Part shown: positions 22,767-34,125 of the stretch, in pieces
Numbering within the stretch: position 1 is the first letter of the stretch
Layout of the letters: the number at the start of each line of letters is the position of its first letter
Origin: Apricaphanius iberus
Taxonomy: Eukaryota > Chordata > Actinopteri > Cyprinodontiformes > Aphaniidae
Assembly (NCBI GenBank): GCA_028564705.1
Contig: JAPXFQ010001019.1
Span: 434,001-498,000, forward strand
Reading direction: 5' to 3'
DNA length: 64,000 nucleotides
Made by a program: the position numbers and the translations under genes
The notes under the pieces: generated by a model
Databases searched by the model: none
The model's input: the letters and a program-made list of their open reading frames with translations, nothing else
What the model was told of the DNA's origin: nothing

Positions 22767-23538
22767 TAGGTTTGGACGATAATTCGATAGTGATATAGAC
22801 GTTAGACGTGTGGTGCGATTAAAAAAAAGAAAAGAAAAAAAAGGGGGTCGATAAAGTTACACAGAAAAAAAAGTTTCCCCTCATTTTTTCATTATACCCT
22901 ATCAGGCAGCTTAATACATTATTACTTACTCCAAACGATTCTGCTCCCGGTCCTCAGAAGCGAAAAAACGCTTTAAAAAACACGACTGGGGTTGGATACA
23001 TCTGACGGCTTCAGCTCAGTGACTGAGCTGCAGTGTTCTGGGCTCCATCAACACTGGTGAGTAGCTTGTTAGCTTTAGCTTTAGCCTACAGCTGAAGAGT
23101 TGAAGTGAATTTGAATAAGCTGTATTGACAAACTAAACCAAGAGTTTCAGCCATTAATATTATAAAGTGTCATAAAATGTTTAAAAGATTAAAAAGCATA
23201 AAAATAAATATTAATACATTAATTTAAATTACTAACATGATAAAAAAATTAATATAATGGTTAATAATATTTTCTTTTTGTTTACTGATGTTATTCAGGT
23301 CTCTTGGTTTGTTTCTGTGTCTTACAAATTTACTTGTGATAAAAAGTCTTTGAAAATGTAATTAATTTAATTCTTAGTTAAAATTAGTTCATTGAAGAAT
23401 AACAAAATGACTGGGGAGGCACTTAAAATATATTTTGTACATTTTGTGATTTTTTTTGGGGGATTTTTTTATCGATAATTATTGATCAGTTTGACTATTT
23501 TTTATCGATATGCTTTTTTTCTATATCGTCCAGACCTA
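22767..23538. mobile_element. hAT-type MITE, 772 bp
   Basis: The left end TAGGTTTGGACGATAATTCG and right end ATATCGTCCAGACCTA are inverted. Flanking 8-mers GGTTATCG (22759-22766) and GGTTATCT (23539-23546) differ at one position. It shares internal words such as GTGACTGAGCTGCAGTGTTC and CATCAACACTGGTGAGTAGC with the element at 27055. Confidence 0.8.
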
Positions 23539-23546
23539 GGTTATCT

Positions 23547-24080
23547 GTAATAAAATTGCTATTTTTATTTTTTTGAAGAGGGGGGGGTTATGCAATTAAG
23601 ATAATTATCCGGGAGGTAATGCCAGATTTGTCAAATCAGGTCTTAATGCTCCAGTCCCTGGCAGTCGTGCCCGGATTAACATACACACAGCAGCTCAGCC
23701 TGTTACGTTAGGTGTTCTAAAGAGAAAGCGGCTGAGGTGAGTAAAAACAAAGTCTTGAACATAGGCCCGATTTGTTTTCAGTGGTGAGTTGAACTCTGCA
23801 ATAAGCAATGGCAAAATGTGTACCCCCCCTCTTCCTTCATAAGCTAAATGTGTGCCCCGTGGCTTTGTGTTGAAAAGTTAACGTGTAAAAGGTTTTGATA
23901 ACCTCAAACCTGCAAATTTAGCCTACTTGCTGAAACTTAAATGTGTAAATGTGTAACTCCTTAAGTTCATATCTTAACTGGTGCGTTAGATTAAATAATG
24001 TATCAAATGTTTCTTTGCCTTAAAAAAAGCCGTAGCTTAGGTGTACAGCATGCACTGCATAAGACTCCCTTTAGTTATAT
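23547..24080. other. Sequence with an inverted partner at 25931-26078
   Basis: No gene. The part 23839-23998 reappears inverted at 25931-26078 (shared words GTGGCTTTGTGT, GTGTAAAAGGTTT and CTCCTTAAGTTCATATCTTA). Confidence 0.5.
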
Positions 24081-24480
24081 CTAGGGCCCGACCGATATGG
24101 ATATTTGGGGTCCGATACCCATATAAAACGATAGCAAAGGCCGATAGGTACTTTAAGCTTAAACCCTGCCTTCTCTAGCCATTTTGATGCTCACACATGT
24201 CTCCCTGGTCTATTCTGCACATTCTGTACATATTTTTAAATATTTTTCATTATTTACACATCTTTAAGTATCCTGCTCTGTAGCAAATTACAACCTGGTT
24301 ATGCTGCTTTATCTTTATTTTTAATCTTAATAACCATACAGTTCTCTGTTTTTGTTATGTCCATAATGTTTTCTTTTCCTGGACTTTAAAATTGTGGTCT
24401 ATTTGAGCTTTTTCTGCTGTTACAAATTAATTTCTCCTTGTGGGACAATAAAGGATTGTTCTATTTTCCTATTCCTATTA

Positions 24481-24735
24481 AGGGCGACTGTGGTTCAGTG
24501 GTAGAGTAGTTGGCTTACAATCGGAGGGTCGTAGGTTCGATTCCAGCTTCCTCCAGTCACATGTCGATGTGCCCCTGGGCAAGGCACTTAACCCCCAAAT
24601 TCTACATTGTCCTACCGAGCCATGTTGGGTGTCGGTGTATGAATGCGAGTGTGATTGGGTGAATGCGGCTTCAATGTAAAGCGCTTTGAGTGGTTAGTAA
24701 GACTAGAAAAGCGCTATATAAGTTCAGTCCATTCT
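24481..24735 (+). repeat. tRNA-derived SINE, near full length
   Basis: The tRNA-like head has an A-box-like TGGTTCAGTGGTAGAGTAG and a B box GGTTCGATTCC. It is followed by a body (GTGCCCCTGGGCAAGGCACTT) and a tail GTAAAGCGCTTTGAGTGG, ending GCGCTATATAAGTTCAGTCC. Head and tail boundaries are clear. It is the best copy in the window; others lie at 7137 (antisense) and 62162 (3' half). Confidence 0.85.
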
Positions 24736-24876
24736 ATTGTACACACCAAATAACAGTCTCAGTAACTCGCTGGATTCCAAATAATGTAAATAACATTTAT
24801 TTAGCAATGATTTTCAAAAACAACACAGAACACACAATGTTTCTTGAATGCACCAAATGTGCATGCAGCTTATAAT

Positions 24877-25585
24877 CAGTGTTGGGAAAGTTACAAAGAA
24901 ACTGTAATATATTTCACATTAATAGTTACAATGTCAAAAATGTAATATGTTTGCATTACATATTACTGTCTTAAAAATGTAACTGAGTTACTCTACTGTA
25001 AGTTACTTCTGGTAAAATATCTTTAATATTTACCACCACTTCTAACCACCGTAACTTATTAATTTAAATTTTACACAAGTATCACACCATAAATACTGTA
25101 TTTTTAACACTTTCATTAAAATTAAGTCTAAAGTTCCTTTGCATGCCTTCTATTTCATGGTAATGTTTGTTAAATCTAATCAAAAGAAGGTGCTGAAAGT
25201 ACTCATCACAAAGATGGTTGACAAAGATGAGACTCCGATGTCTGAAGTCTTACAACAGATGGTTAGGAAAACAGTGTGAAATATGCCGCTGTTTAAATAT
25301 ACAGTCAATCTTTTCCTCAGCTGTCCTGATTCTCTGATGTTTTGGTTTTAACCAACAGGACGTGGATGGTGGCTCTTGGTCTACCGCATCCAGCTTGATT
25401 TGGTCTGTTGCATTAGTTGGCCATAAAAACAATTTAAAATGTTTTTGTAACTTGAGTTACTGAAATTGTAACTAGTAATATATTGCTGTATGTTTTGTAA
25501 GTAATGCATTACATTACTCAGTTACTGAAAAAAGTAATCTATTCCTGTAACTTATTACTTTTGTAATGCATTACTCCCAACACTG
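24877..25585. mobile_element. hAT-type MITE (CAGTGTTGGGAA ends), 709 bp
   Basis: The inverted ends are CAGTGTTGGGAAAGTTAC and GCATTACTCCCAACACTG. Exact 8-bp duplications CTTATAAT flank it (24869-24876 and 25586-25593). The body is dominated by GTAACTTAC/GTAATGCATTAC words typical of this fish repeat class. No transposase frame. Confidence 0.9.
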
Positions 25586-25593
25586 CTTATAAT

Positions 25594-27046
25594 GCAGACA
25601 AACTTCTGCAAACATGAAGAACAAGACTGCTCTCTAACCTGTAGGGAATATCGTAGACAAATTTTCACAGAACGTAACAAACGGTGGTCAGAAATGTCAC
25701 CAGATTTGTTGGTAAGCAATTTTTAGGGGAAAAAATTGTGCCATTGAAAAAGCGCATAACCAGTATTGTTGTTACTTCGTCTAACTGCAGTCAAATCTCG
25801 ACCATTGAGTGCATAGAACCTACAGCAGCGCTGAAAGTATATATTTATATCCCCATCGTGAGCCGGTGGTGGAAATAAATTAGACAGTGGTGGTTGCCGC
25901 TGAGCTTCCTATGTATGAAAAACCCTGTTAAAGTAAAAGTAAATTTAATCTAACGCATCAGTTAAGATATGAACTTAAGGAGTTTATTTGTACAAATCTA
26001 AGTTTTAGCAAGGAAATAGGCAGGTTAAACCTTTTACACGGTGAATTTTCCACACAAAGCCACGAGGCAAACATTAAAGAGTAACTCGCCCCCCTACCAG
26101 AGTATAACCCTGCCCACATTTATTTTTGAAATACTGGTCAAAAGGAGGCGTTGCTTGGCGGACCAGGAAAAATACGGGGGCGATGAGTGGCTGGGTGTGG
26201 TCTGGGCTGTGACTGACAGACAGGAGTGCAGCGTAGAGTCGCAGGCAGCCAGAAAGATGAAGAGAGCTGTAGGAATATAAGCTCCTTTGCCTGGAAATAA
26301 TCTGGATATAGAGTTTTTTTTCCCTCAACTAACTTCCTTCTCCAAAGGGAAGAGAGCACAGGGAGATAGTGAAGTGGCGCCATATCGTTTCAGGCCGTCT
26401 CGTTCTCTGTGCGGGGTAGCAGCAGATGCCGAGTCTGTGGCTGTATCGCAGCATAGAATGGGCGTCGTCTCAAAGTGTAGCCAACTGTTGTTGGCTAAAT
26501 CTAATGCTAAATATAGATTAGTTTGAGTAATTTCGTGACTTTGCCAGGACAGGAGGACCTGCGGCCACTGTACGTCATTGTCCATGCAAAAATTTTCAAT
26601 TGCACCACATTTTTTCTATTGTGCAAAAAAACCCACACCATAATTCATCACAATTATTGCATTAAAAATGAACTCTTAGCCCTTATTTTATTTTCCATTT
26701 AATGATCCGTTATACCCTTTGTCATAGGTAATGAGCAAATGTCAGTAAGTAGGTGTTAACCTCCTGCATAACGGAGCACCCAGGTTTGGAGCCGATTGTG
26801 CTGCAGGCAGTTCATGGTACCTCGCTACAGAGGTGTTTCCAAGACCGCTCATGTTATATACCCTACCACTGCTGTCACCACTATTCCAAGTCTACGTAGA
26901 TAATCCGAGATTAGCCGTATAGAATGCAGGATTTGAATGCCAGTAAATTGCAGTGCAGTGTAATCGTTTAACCACTTGGGGAACTAAACTAACGGTTTTG
27001 GGTACACTGCACTAATCTGCACGCACACTTTGTGCATTTAAGAAAT
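25594..27046. other. kat7 intron 1, no gene
   Basis: Contains the inverted partner (25931-26078) of 23839-23998. Several frames of 60-86 codons between 26041 and 26585 lie on both strands over the same bases, so they look random. Nothing else recognised. Confidence 0.4.
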
Positions 27047-27054
27047 GTTGTGTG

Positions 27055-28209
27055 TAGGGCTGGATGATAATTCCATAGCAATATATATTTATCAATAGAC
27101 GTGTGATGCGATAGAAACAAATGGGGTCGATAAAAAAGTTAGATAGAAAAAAAATGTTTCGCCTCATTTTTTTCATTATATCCTATCAGGCAGCTTAATA
27201 CAACAATCATTACTTACTCCAAACGAATCATTAACAATGACCCATTCAGCTCTGTCAGACACCCTCTCTCCTTTCAAACCACAAAAAGGAGGAAATAATT
27301 TGAGCTGAAGAAGAATTTTTTAATAGTCCCTAAGCGAACCTTCACCGTACCTTCGCCGTGCTCAGACCTCACAACAAGGCAGCAGCGGAGGACGTTGTTC
27401 CAGATAAATGTTTCAGTGGCTCCGATAAACTTGTGTCCGGTTTTGAACCGATCCTCCACGCACTAAAACACTAAACGTAGCAATAATGAGCGAAATATAA
27501 AACTATGATCTATGTGTTTTAAGCAGGACTCCCTTCTCCAGCTCGCTACGAATCTCTTACAGAGAGACACGGGAAACGTACCCAGGTCGCATTTGTGGCT
27601 GTTAAAATCTCCCCTCGGTTCTGTTCCCGGTCCTCAGAACCGAAAAAAAGCTTTAAAAAAACACCACAGGGGTTGGTAGACCTGCTGGCCTCTGCTCAGT
27701 GACTGAGCTGCAGTGTTCTGGGCTTCATCAACACTGGTGAGTAGCTCTTTAGCTTTAGCCTATAGCTGAAGAGCTGAAGTTAATTGGAATTAGCTTTATT
27801 GACAAACTAAACCGAGGGTTTCAGCCATTAATATTATAAAGTGTCATAAAATGTGTCAAAAGATTAAAAAGCATAAAAATAAGCCTTTAATTTAAATTAC
27901 TAACATGATTAAAAAAATATATAATATACTGGTAACTATATTACTTTTCTTTGTATTTACTGATGTTACTCGGGTCTCTTGGTTTGTTTTGTGTCTTACA
28001 AACTTATGATAAAAAGAATGGTTTGAAAATGTTATTAATTTGATTCTTGGTTAAAATTAGTTAATTGAAGAATAACAAAATGATTTGAGAGGCACTTAAA
28101 ATATATTTTTTACATTATGTGATTTTTTTTTTTATCGATAATTATCGAGGTCGATCAATATGAGTATTTTTTTTATCGGTATGCTTTTTTTCCATATCGT
28201 CCAGCCCTA
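27055..28209. mobile_element. hAT-type MITE (TAGGGCTGGATGATA ends), 1155 bp
   Basis: The left end TAGGGCTGGATGATAATTCC and right end ATATCGTCCAGCCCTA are inverted. Exact GTTGTGTG duplications flank it (27047-27054 and 28210-28217). It is the longer relative of the copy at 22767, with extra sequence (about 27240-27600). A further end fragment lies at 16225. Confidence 0.9.
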
Positions 28210-28983
28210 GTTGTGTGTTCAGGGTTTCGTTTTTTTGAAAATCATTTTTTTAAATAAATCTTATTTGCATTATTTGGCATCCACAGTGAGTTTCATAGAC
28301 TGTTATATGGTGTTTAGAATAGAATAGAACACAATTTAAGAGCCCAGAAAAAAAATGCATTATGGACAGAGTTCCAAAAACAGAGTACTGTGCAGTTATT
28401 AAGATAAAAAAATACAGATAAAGTGCCATAACCAGGTTGTAATGTGAAACAGAGCAGGATACTTGAAGATGTTTAAATAATAAAAACTATTTAGAAATAT
28501 GTACAGAATGTGTAGAATAGACCAGGGAGAAGTTTGTGGTCATTAAAAAGGCAGCGTTAAATTTTATGGTACTTTTTTTTATTTATTGAAATTTATTGGC
28601 CATTATATTGGCTATCGGCCCTTGCTACTGCTTTATATTTGTATCGGACCTGAAAAATCCATATTGGTCGTGGCCTAATCAACATGGCTCCCCAGAGTGC
28701 AACGCCTGAGCCCAAGCCCTCTTGATTGCAGCGCTTCGTCTGATAAATTACTAAGATTCATTACAGGCAAATTTAACCAATTATTCATTTTAAAAAACTG
28801 TTTAGTTTTGCGGAATATGGCTATTTAGACGACCGTTATCTGTTAGCCCCAAACAGACAACAACAAAAAAATGTGGGACAAAAAACAGGTTTGTCTGAGA
28901 CATGTTTAGAGGGATGGCAAAAAGAACTCAGCATTTGGATATCGTAAATAGAATACATCTTAAAAAAAGTATTTATACATTCA

Positions 28984-30173
28984 AAACTTTTCCTATTCTA
29001 GGTCAATTACAATTAATGCAATTATTTCTATTTACTAAATGTCAAAATAAAAAGAGGAGGATTTTTTCAGACATTTTTTAATCACTTTTTTCAGAGTCAG
29101 AAGTTTACAAACATTTCGTTAGTATTTGGTATTATTACCTTTAAACTGTATGACGTGGGTCAAACGTTTTAGATATCCTTCCGCAAGCTTCTCACAATAG
29201 TTTGTGGGGATTTTGGCCCATTCATCCTGACAGAACTGGTATAACTGATCCAAGTTTGTAGGTCGCCTTGCTCATACACTTCCTTTCAGTTCTGCCCATA
29301 AATTTCCAATGGAATTTAGATCTGGGCTCTGTAATGGCCACTCCAAAACATTGACTTTGTTATCCTTAAGCCACTTAGTAACCAGTTTGGCAGTATGCTT
29401 TGGATCATTGTCCATTTGAAAGACCCATTTACTCCCAAGCTTCAACTTCCTGGCAGATGTCTTCAGATTTTGCTTCAATATTTTCATATAGTGTTCCTTC
29501 TTCATAATACCATCTATTTTGTGAGGTGCACCAGTCCCCCCTGCTGCAAAACAACCCCACAACATGATGCTACCACCCCCATGTTTCACAGTTGGGATGG
29601 TGTTCTGAGGCCTGCAAGCTTTGCCCTTTTTCCTCCAAACATAACGATGGTCATTGTGTCCAAAAAGTTCAATCTTAGTCTCATCAGACCACAGGACATG
29701 TTTCCAAAAAATAAGGTCTTTATCCTTGTGTGCATTAGCAAACTTTAGTCTGGCTTTTTTGTGGTTCCTTTGGAGTAAAGGCTTCTTTCTTGCAGAGCAG
29801 CCTTTCAGCCCTCTTCTGTACAGTACTCGTTTCACTGTGGATAATGAAACACTTTTACAATCTTCAGCCAGCATCTTCACAAGGTCTTTTGCTTTAGTCC
29901 TTGGGTTGTTCTGGACATATCGGACCAATATCGGTGTCTCTAATTCATTCAAATGAGATCAATTAACCTATCAGAAGCTTCCAAAGAGATGGAAACATTA
30001 TATTTTTACTTTCCCAAATTGTTTAAAGGCATAGTGATCTTAGTGTATGTAAACTTCTGACTTTGAAAAAAAATTATTAGAAATGTCTGAAAAAATCCTC
30101 CTCTTTTTATTTTGACATTTAGTAAATAGAAATAATTGTATTAATTGTAATTGACCTAGAATAGGAAAAGTTT
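28984..30173 (-). mobile_element. Tc1/mariner element with long inverted repeats
   Basis: The inverted ends of roughly 140 bp start AAACTTTTCCTATTCTAGG and contain GAGGAGGATTTTTTCAGACA and, further in, a GTCAGAAGTTTACA-like direct-repeat word typical of Tc1 binding sites. The transposase is on the - strand. The flanking TA duplication is not clean. Lies at the end of kat7 intron 1, about 230 bp upstream of exon 2. Confidence 0.8.
29125..29952 (-). pseudogene. Tc1 transposase, N-terminally truncated, catalytic Glu lost
   Basis: A 226-residue frame (29952-29272) begins inside the paired HTH region (LSTVKRVLYRRGLKG). It contains the DDE core: HVLWSDETKIELFG (Asp 90), [11 protein letters not shown] (Asp 181) and SPDLNSIGNLW, where the third catalytic residue, normally Glu in PIENLW, is Gly at residue 216. 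The DD34E spacing is kept. A TGA at 29272-29274 is followed in the same frame by the normal C-terminus (TNLDQLYQFCQDEWAKIP) down to about 29125. About 90 N-terminal residues are missing. The Glu-to-Gly change alone would abolish cutting, so it is inactive. Confidence 0.85.
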
Positions 30174-30399
30174 ATTCCGATTTCATGTTGGACAGTGAGA
30201 AAAAAAAAGGAAACGTGCGTGCAAATAGCAGCTGCAGACTTGGTGATAACACACCAATAAAAATTCTAATAACCTAGCGAACAGGAATTAAAGTACGTTG
30301 CGGCTATTTCAATATTTCATTTTTAAAAATACTTTTTCTAAAATACTTTGCATTATTTTGTTTGTGGTGGGCCTCATTTATGCTCCTTTCTCTTGGCAG

Positions 30400-30550
30400 A
30401 GGACTTTGACGGGGAGCGTCTCTGATGGAACTGAAGACTCAGATTCTTCAGCTGAAAGAGAACAGACAAACAGCTCTGAGAGCGATGGAAACATGACCAA
30501 GAGACAACGCCTCACCAGAGCTTCTACTCGCCTCAGCCAGAGCTCTCAGG
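30400..30550 (+). CDS. kat7: kat7 exon 2
   Basis: The acceptor TTCTCTTGGCAG precedes 30400, and the exon ends TCTCAGG before GTTGGT. It codes SVSDGTEDSDSSAEREQTNS, then SESDG, a basic stretch (TKRQRLTRASTRLSQSSQ), plus one base of the next codon. The SDGTEDSD and SSESDG motifs and the Arg/Ser-rich RLSQSSQ end are hallmarks of the KAT7 N-terminus. In the family this region is heavily phosphorylated and unstructured. It ends in phase 1, and the leftover G forms GAT with the first two bases of the exon at 35023. Confidence 0.9.
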
Positions 30551-31017
30551 GTTGGTCATTATATCTCAGCAAGACATATACAAGTCGCTTCAGGAATTTA
30601 CAGGACTTTTTTGTGATTGCTGCGGCCTAAATTGCCTGATGTTGCGGCAGCTTTTGTGAATATTTTCAGTGAAAGTTGTTTTTATTTGTGGTTTTCTTTT
30701 ATTTTTTACCAAATCACTTGAAAATGTATTTTCATTTAATTTTTAGATTCTAAAAATCCAACATTGTAGTTAATTGCTTGAACACAAGAAGAACAGAACA
30801 ACAATTCCAGGTTCATAGAACTTTGTATTACAAAAACAAACAAAAATTGGCTATTTTCTGAGTCTTTGACAAATAACTAAGTAACTACGGAGCAAATTTG
30901 TGTCATTAAACTTGAGCTGATGCAGCAATAAAGGCTATCCTGTCCGCTAAAATTTGAATACTAAAAATTCCTAAAGGTTAATAATAAAAAAGAAAAAAAT
31001 TAATAGTTGGTTACACA
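30551..31017. other. kat7 intron 2, start
   Basis: A/T-rich, with no feature recognised. I looked here and throughout 30551-35022 for the usual KAT7 exon 3 and did not find it. Confidence 0.4.
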
Positions 31018-32015
31018 TAGGGTTGGGCGATGTCCCCCAAATTGAGAGTTAACGATGTTTACAGTAAAACATCGTGATGGACGATGACATCGCGGGGTGG
31101 GGTGGGGTGCGTTTTTTGTTTTCTTTTGTTTTTTTTCACTTATCTCTTCGCACCAGCCTAAAAATGTTAACATAGAGCAACAAAAAAAAACCTTAATTTT
31201 GTAAACTGTGCTTTGATTATTTTACTACACTCATACAAGCATTTTGTGATTTGCAAACTGTCAAATGGATTTGAAATCCATATTCATGCTTTTATGTGCG
31301 CATGGATTTCGGCATCATTCTGGACCTTTTCAAACCTTTGAACTGAAAAAAGGGCATTACTCCTTTACCTTAATTAGAGGATTAAGCTATACGTAATAAA
31401 CTCACTGCAGGTCGTTCTCCTTCCAGGTAACAGGTTAGGGTTAATTTCTTCCAACCGAGCATACTCCACTACGTCAGCTGACAAGTGAACAGTTGATCTT
31501 ATTTGACGCTCTCATTCTCAAGAGATTCGGGCAAAGATCTTCAGCTCTAGTGCGCAGTAATCGCTTGTGTTGTTTGGCCAGTGGGTTCAGTCTTTGCCGT
31601 CTAGCTCGGCTCTTTTTATTTGTAGCTTAACAAGTTTTGCGCAGCTGTAACAAAGCAACTGCTTGCTGTGCTCGTCCTGAGTCATCCAGATCAATTCTTT
31701 TTTTCTTTCTTTTTTTTTGGACCTTCACAGAGGGAAACAAATGCAAACAAAACACACCAATTCCACACAAACAAATCACGTAAAAAAAAAAATATATACA
31801 CAAATATTTTCCACTGTGCTGCACTCATTAGTCACTTATGTTCTCAATGTTTACGGAGCAGTCCCTGCAAAGGTTTTAGTTAAACTATAGAAGAGACTAT
31901 AGGATTAGTGCGTATCTGAAAGGGTGGGGGGCGTGGCATCACGATGGTGGCTTTCCATCGTGATGTTGGTCAGCCATCACGATGGACGATGACATCGTTC
32001 ATTGGCATAACTCTA
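31018..32015. mobile_element. hAT-type MITE (TAGGGTTGGGCGATG end), about 1 kb
   Basis: The left end is TAGGGTTGGGCGATG. Flanks GTTACACA (31010-31017) and GTTACAGT (32016-32023) agree at 6 of 8 bases. Inside each end are ACATCGTGATGGACGATGAC / CATCACGATGGACGATGACA words, which make short internal inverted repeats. The right terminus itself is degenerate. Confidence 0.6.
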
Positions 32016-33086
32016 GTTACAGTCTTTATTACATTAAGTTTTACCAGATAAAAAATACAAATCAAAAACTTGAATTTTAAAGTCTTTATGTATTTGCCAA
32101 AATTATACAGTCCTTACACTTTGTGACAAAAACTTTTGTGAAAACTTGCAATGTTTTATTTGTGATTGTATTTTATTTTTTGCCATTCGCTTAAGTTATT
32201 TGAAACGCAAGCAGAGTTAGAGGCTAAATTGTCACATAAACCTTAGTAAAATAAAATAACTTTAAATTTCATTTTAAAATTTAATAACTTTAAAATGTGA
32301 CCAGCTCAGATTGGGTCTGCACTAGAAGAATAGGTCTGGTTCTATTTTAGTGCTACATTCCCAGACCCACTTTGGCCCCTTTTAGCCCCTCTCTACTAAC
32401 CTGGATATGCCCCTGCTCAGCACCACTGACGTTTAGGAATATTAACTTATTAATCATTTTAAAACTTGCTCAAAATGAAAGCAAGACTTGAGGTTGGTTG
32501 AAACAATTTTTAATCCTAAATAACTCGGAATATTTAAAAAGTAATTGAAATCGCGGCTTCTTCAGTCACATTAGACCGTTCTGAAAACTTACGGCTGGCT
32601 GCTGCGCGCATCACAAATTACAGCTGATTGATTTCCTCATCGGGCATACTAATCACGTAGGTGACATATTTTGGATGCAAAACTGTGAATTTCACCCACA
32701 GGCCAATGATTTTCATGTCATGAATGAGGAAACTGCATACAAATGAAACATACTTTATTCTCCATCCCTCTCACATAGAAGCAGGGAGTGTATAAACAAC
32801 ACCATCACATCTAAGATTAAGTGTCCTAATAAAAGAAATTTTGGTTTGCTATAAGCATGTAAACATTATAACATGAAAAAAAGAATTTCATGAACTGAAA
32901 GGGTGTATTCACACCGGCTTCATTTAGTTTGTTTAAAAAAAAATCCTAATGCATGTTGTCCCTTGGTCCTGACCTTTTGTGCTGGTGTGAATACTAGCCA
33001 GCGAACTCTGGTGTGCACCAAACAAGCTAACCGGTACCCAGCTGAGGAGGTGGTCTCGAAGCAAATTTAATACATTTTATGTGGAG
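32016..33086. other. kat7 intron 2, middle part
   Basis: Mostly unremarkable. A 90-bp foldback at 32905-32994 (GTATTCACACC ... GGTGTGAATAC) looks like the collapsed remnant of a MITE. No gene frame. Confidence 0.4.
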
Positions 33087-34117
33087 TAGGGCTGACATGA
33101 TTTGTCACAATGTCAATGAGTAAAATTGGCAACAAAAAATGTAATAATCTACATTATTTTATTTTATTTTTCTTTAAAGGGTTGCTGTCCCTTTATCTGC
33201 TCTGTCTGCTTTCTGCCTTTCACACATCCGCAGGTTTGGCAATGTGTGTCAGCTTCAGCATCACCAGAAGCATTATCAGCAGTGAGCCGACAACTTGGAG
33301 AGTTTTATTAAATAAAAAGAGAATCAGTTGTAATGCACAATTCACAAAGTAGAAGATGCTTACAGCAGTAAAAGTGTGGTTTTAACTTCTTAAAGGAAAG
33401 CCCAACCGTGGCTGACGACAAACACAGACCGTAGTCTATGTGAGCTTGTTAGCAGCTAACATTAGCATCAACAGTAGAGCAATTTTCTCTTTTACCCCAA
33501 CAAGCTTTTTACCTTCTCTTCTAGATATCGGGGGTATTCATTGATGAAAATGTCTAGATTCTCCCATGTGACGTCCTTTATGACCCGAACTGTTGCTTGG
33601 AGGCTGCTTCTGATCTGTCAGACAGAACAGAGCACAGGTGCTGCTGCTTACAGGACATCAAGGTGCAGATGTCTCAACAAAAAACTGCTGCTTATTGCAT
33701 TGGAATACTTATTTTCTCAGAATGTAATGTTTACTCTGACTTTCGATGTTAAATGGCTGTGGGCAGGAAGGATCTTTCTGTAAGGATCATTCAGTAGTTT
33801 TGATGAAGCTCCTGACTGAAGAGGCTGTTGTATTACTTGATAGCTGCAACATTAACAGTGGTGATGGTATCTTCACTAGGCTTAGCACATATGTGTCTGC
33901 TGTAACACGGCTTTATTTTTATAAAGTTCACAAATGTTAAATGAGCTATCATCTCAAAAATCACTATTTTAGATACTATATAACATTTCGAGTTAATGTC
34001 CAAATATTACTGCTTGCTCCCGCAATAACATGCATTTTACACACGCTCTGATAAGTCAACTAATTAAAATAAGTAGTGATTAGTCGATTATCTTAATATT
34101 AATTTGTGGCAGCCCTA
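33087..34117. mobile_element. hAT-type MITE (TAGGGCTG ends), 1031 bp
   Basis: The left end TAGGGCTGACATGATTT and right end AATTTGTGGCAGCCCTA are roughly inverted. Flanks ATGTGGAG (33079-33086) and GTGAGGAG (34118-34125) agree at 6 of 8 bases. The interior has no transposase signature. Confidence 0.65.
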
Positions 34118-34125
34118 GTGAGGAG

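Larger units (their letters stand above)
24083..28676. repeat. Long inverted repeat pair, arms about 350-400 bp
   Basis: The left arm 24083-24480 starts GGGCCCGACCGATATGG and runs into a LINE-tail-like sequence (GGGACAATAAAGGATTGTTC). The right arm (about 28330-28676) is its inverted, more diverged copy, ending CATATTGGTCGTGGCCT. Shared words include the complement pair GAATGTGTAGAATAGACCAGG and CCTGGTCTATTCTGCACATTC. Either this is one 4.6-kb DNA element with long inverted ends, or two copies of the same repeat landed head to head. No clear target duplication was found. Nested inside are a SINE and two hAT MITEs. Confidence 0.5.

Noticed and set aside
22405..22782. 125-codon hydrophobic frame, possible membrane protein
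   Set aside because: Starts in A/T-rich sequence, runs into a repeat end, no recognisable family, and hydrophobicity follows from T-rich codons.
24481..24560. Possible tRNA gene
   Set aside because: A and B boxes are present, but the sequence continues into a SINE body and tail seen in three copies. No proper cloverleaf 3' half.
29395..29956. Plus-strand frames over the Tc1 copy
   Set aside because: Shadows of the - strand transposase, whose motifs are unambiguous.
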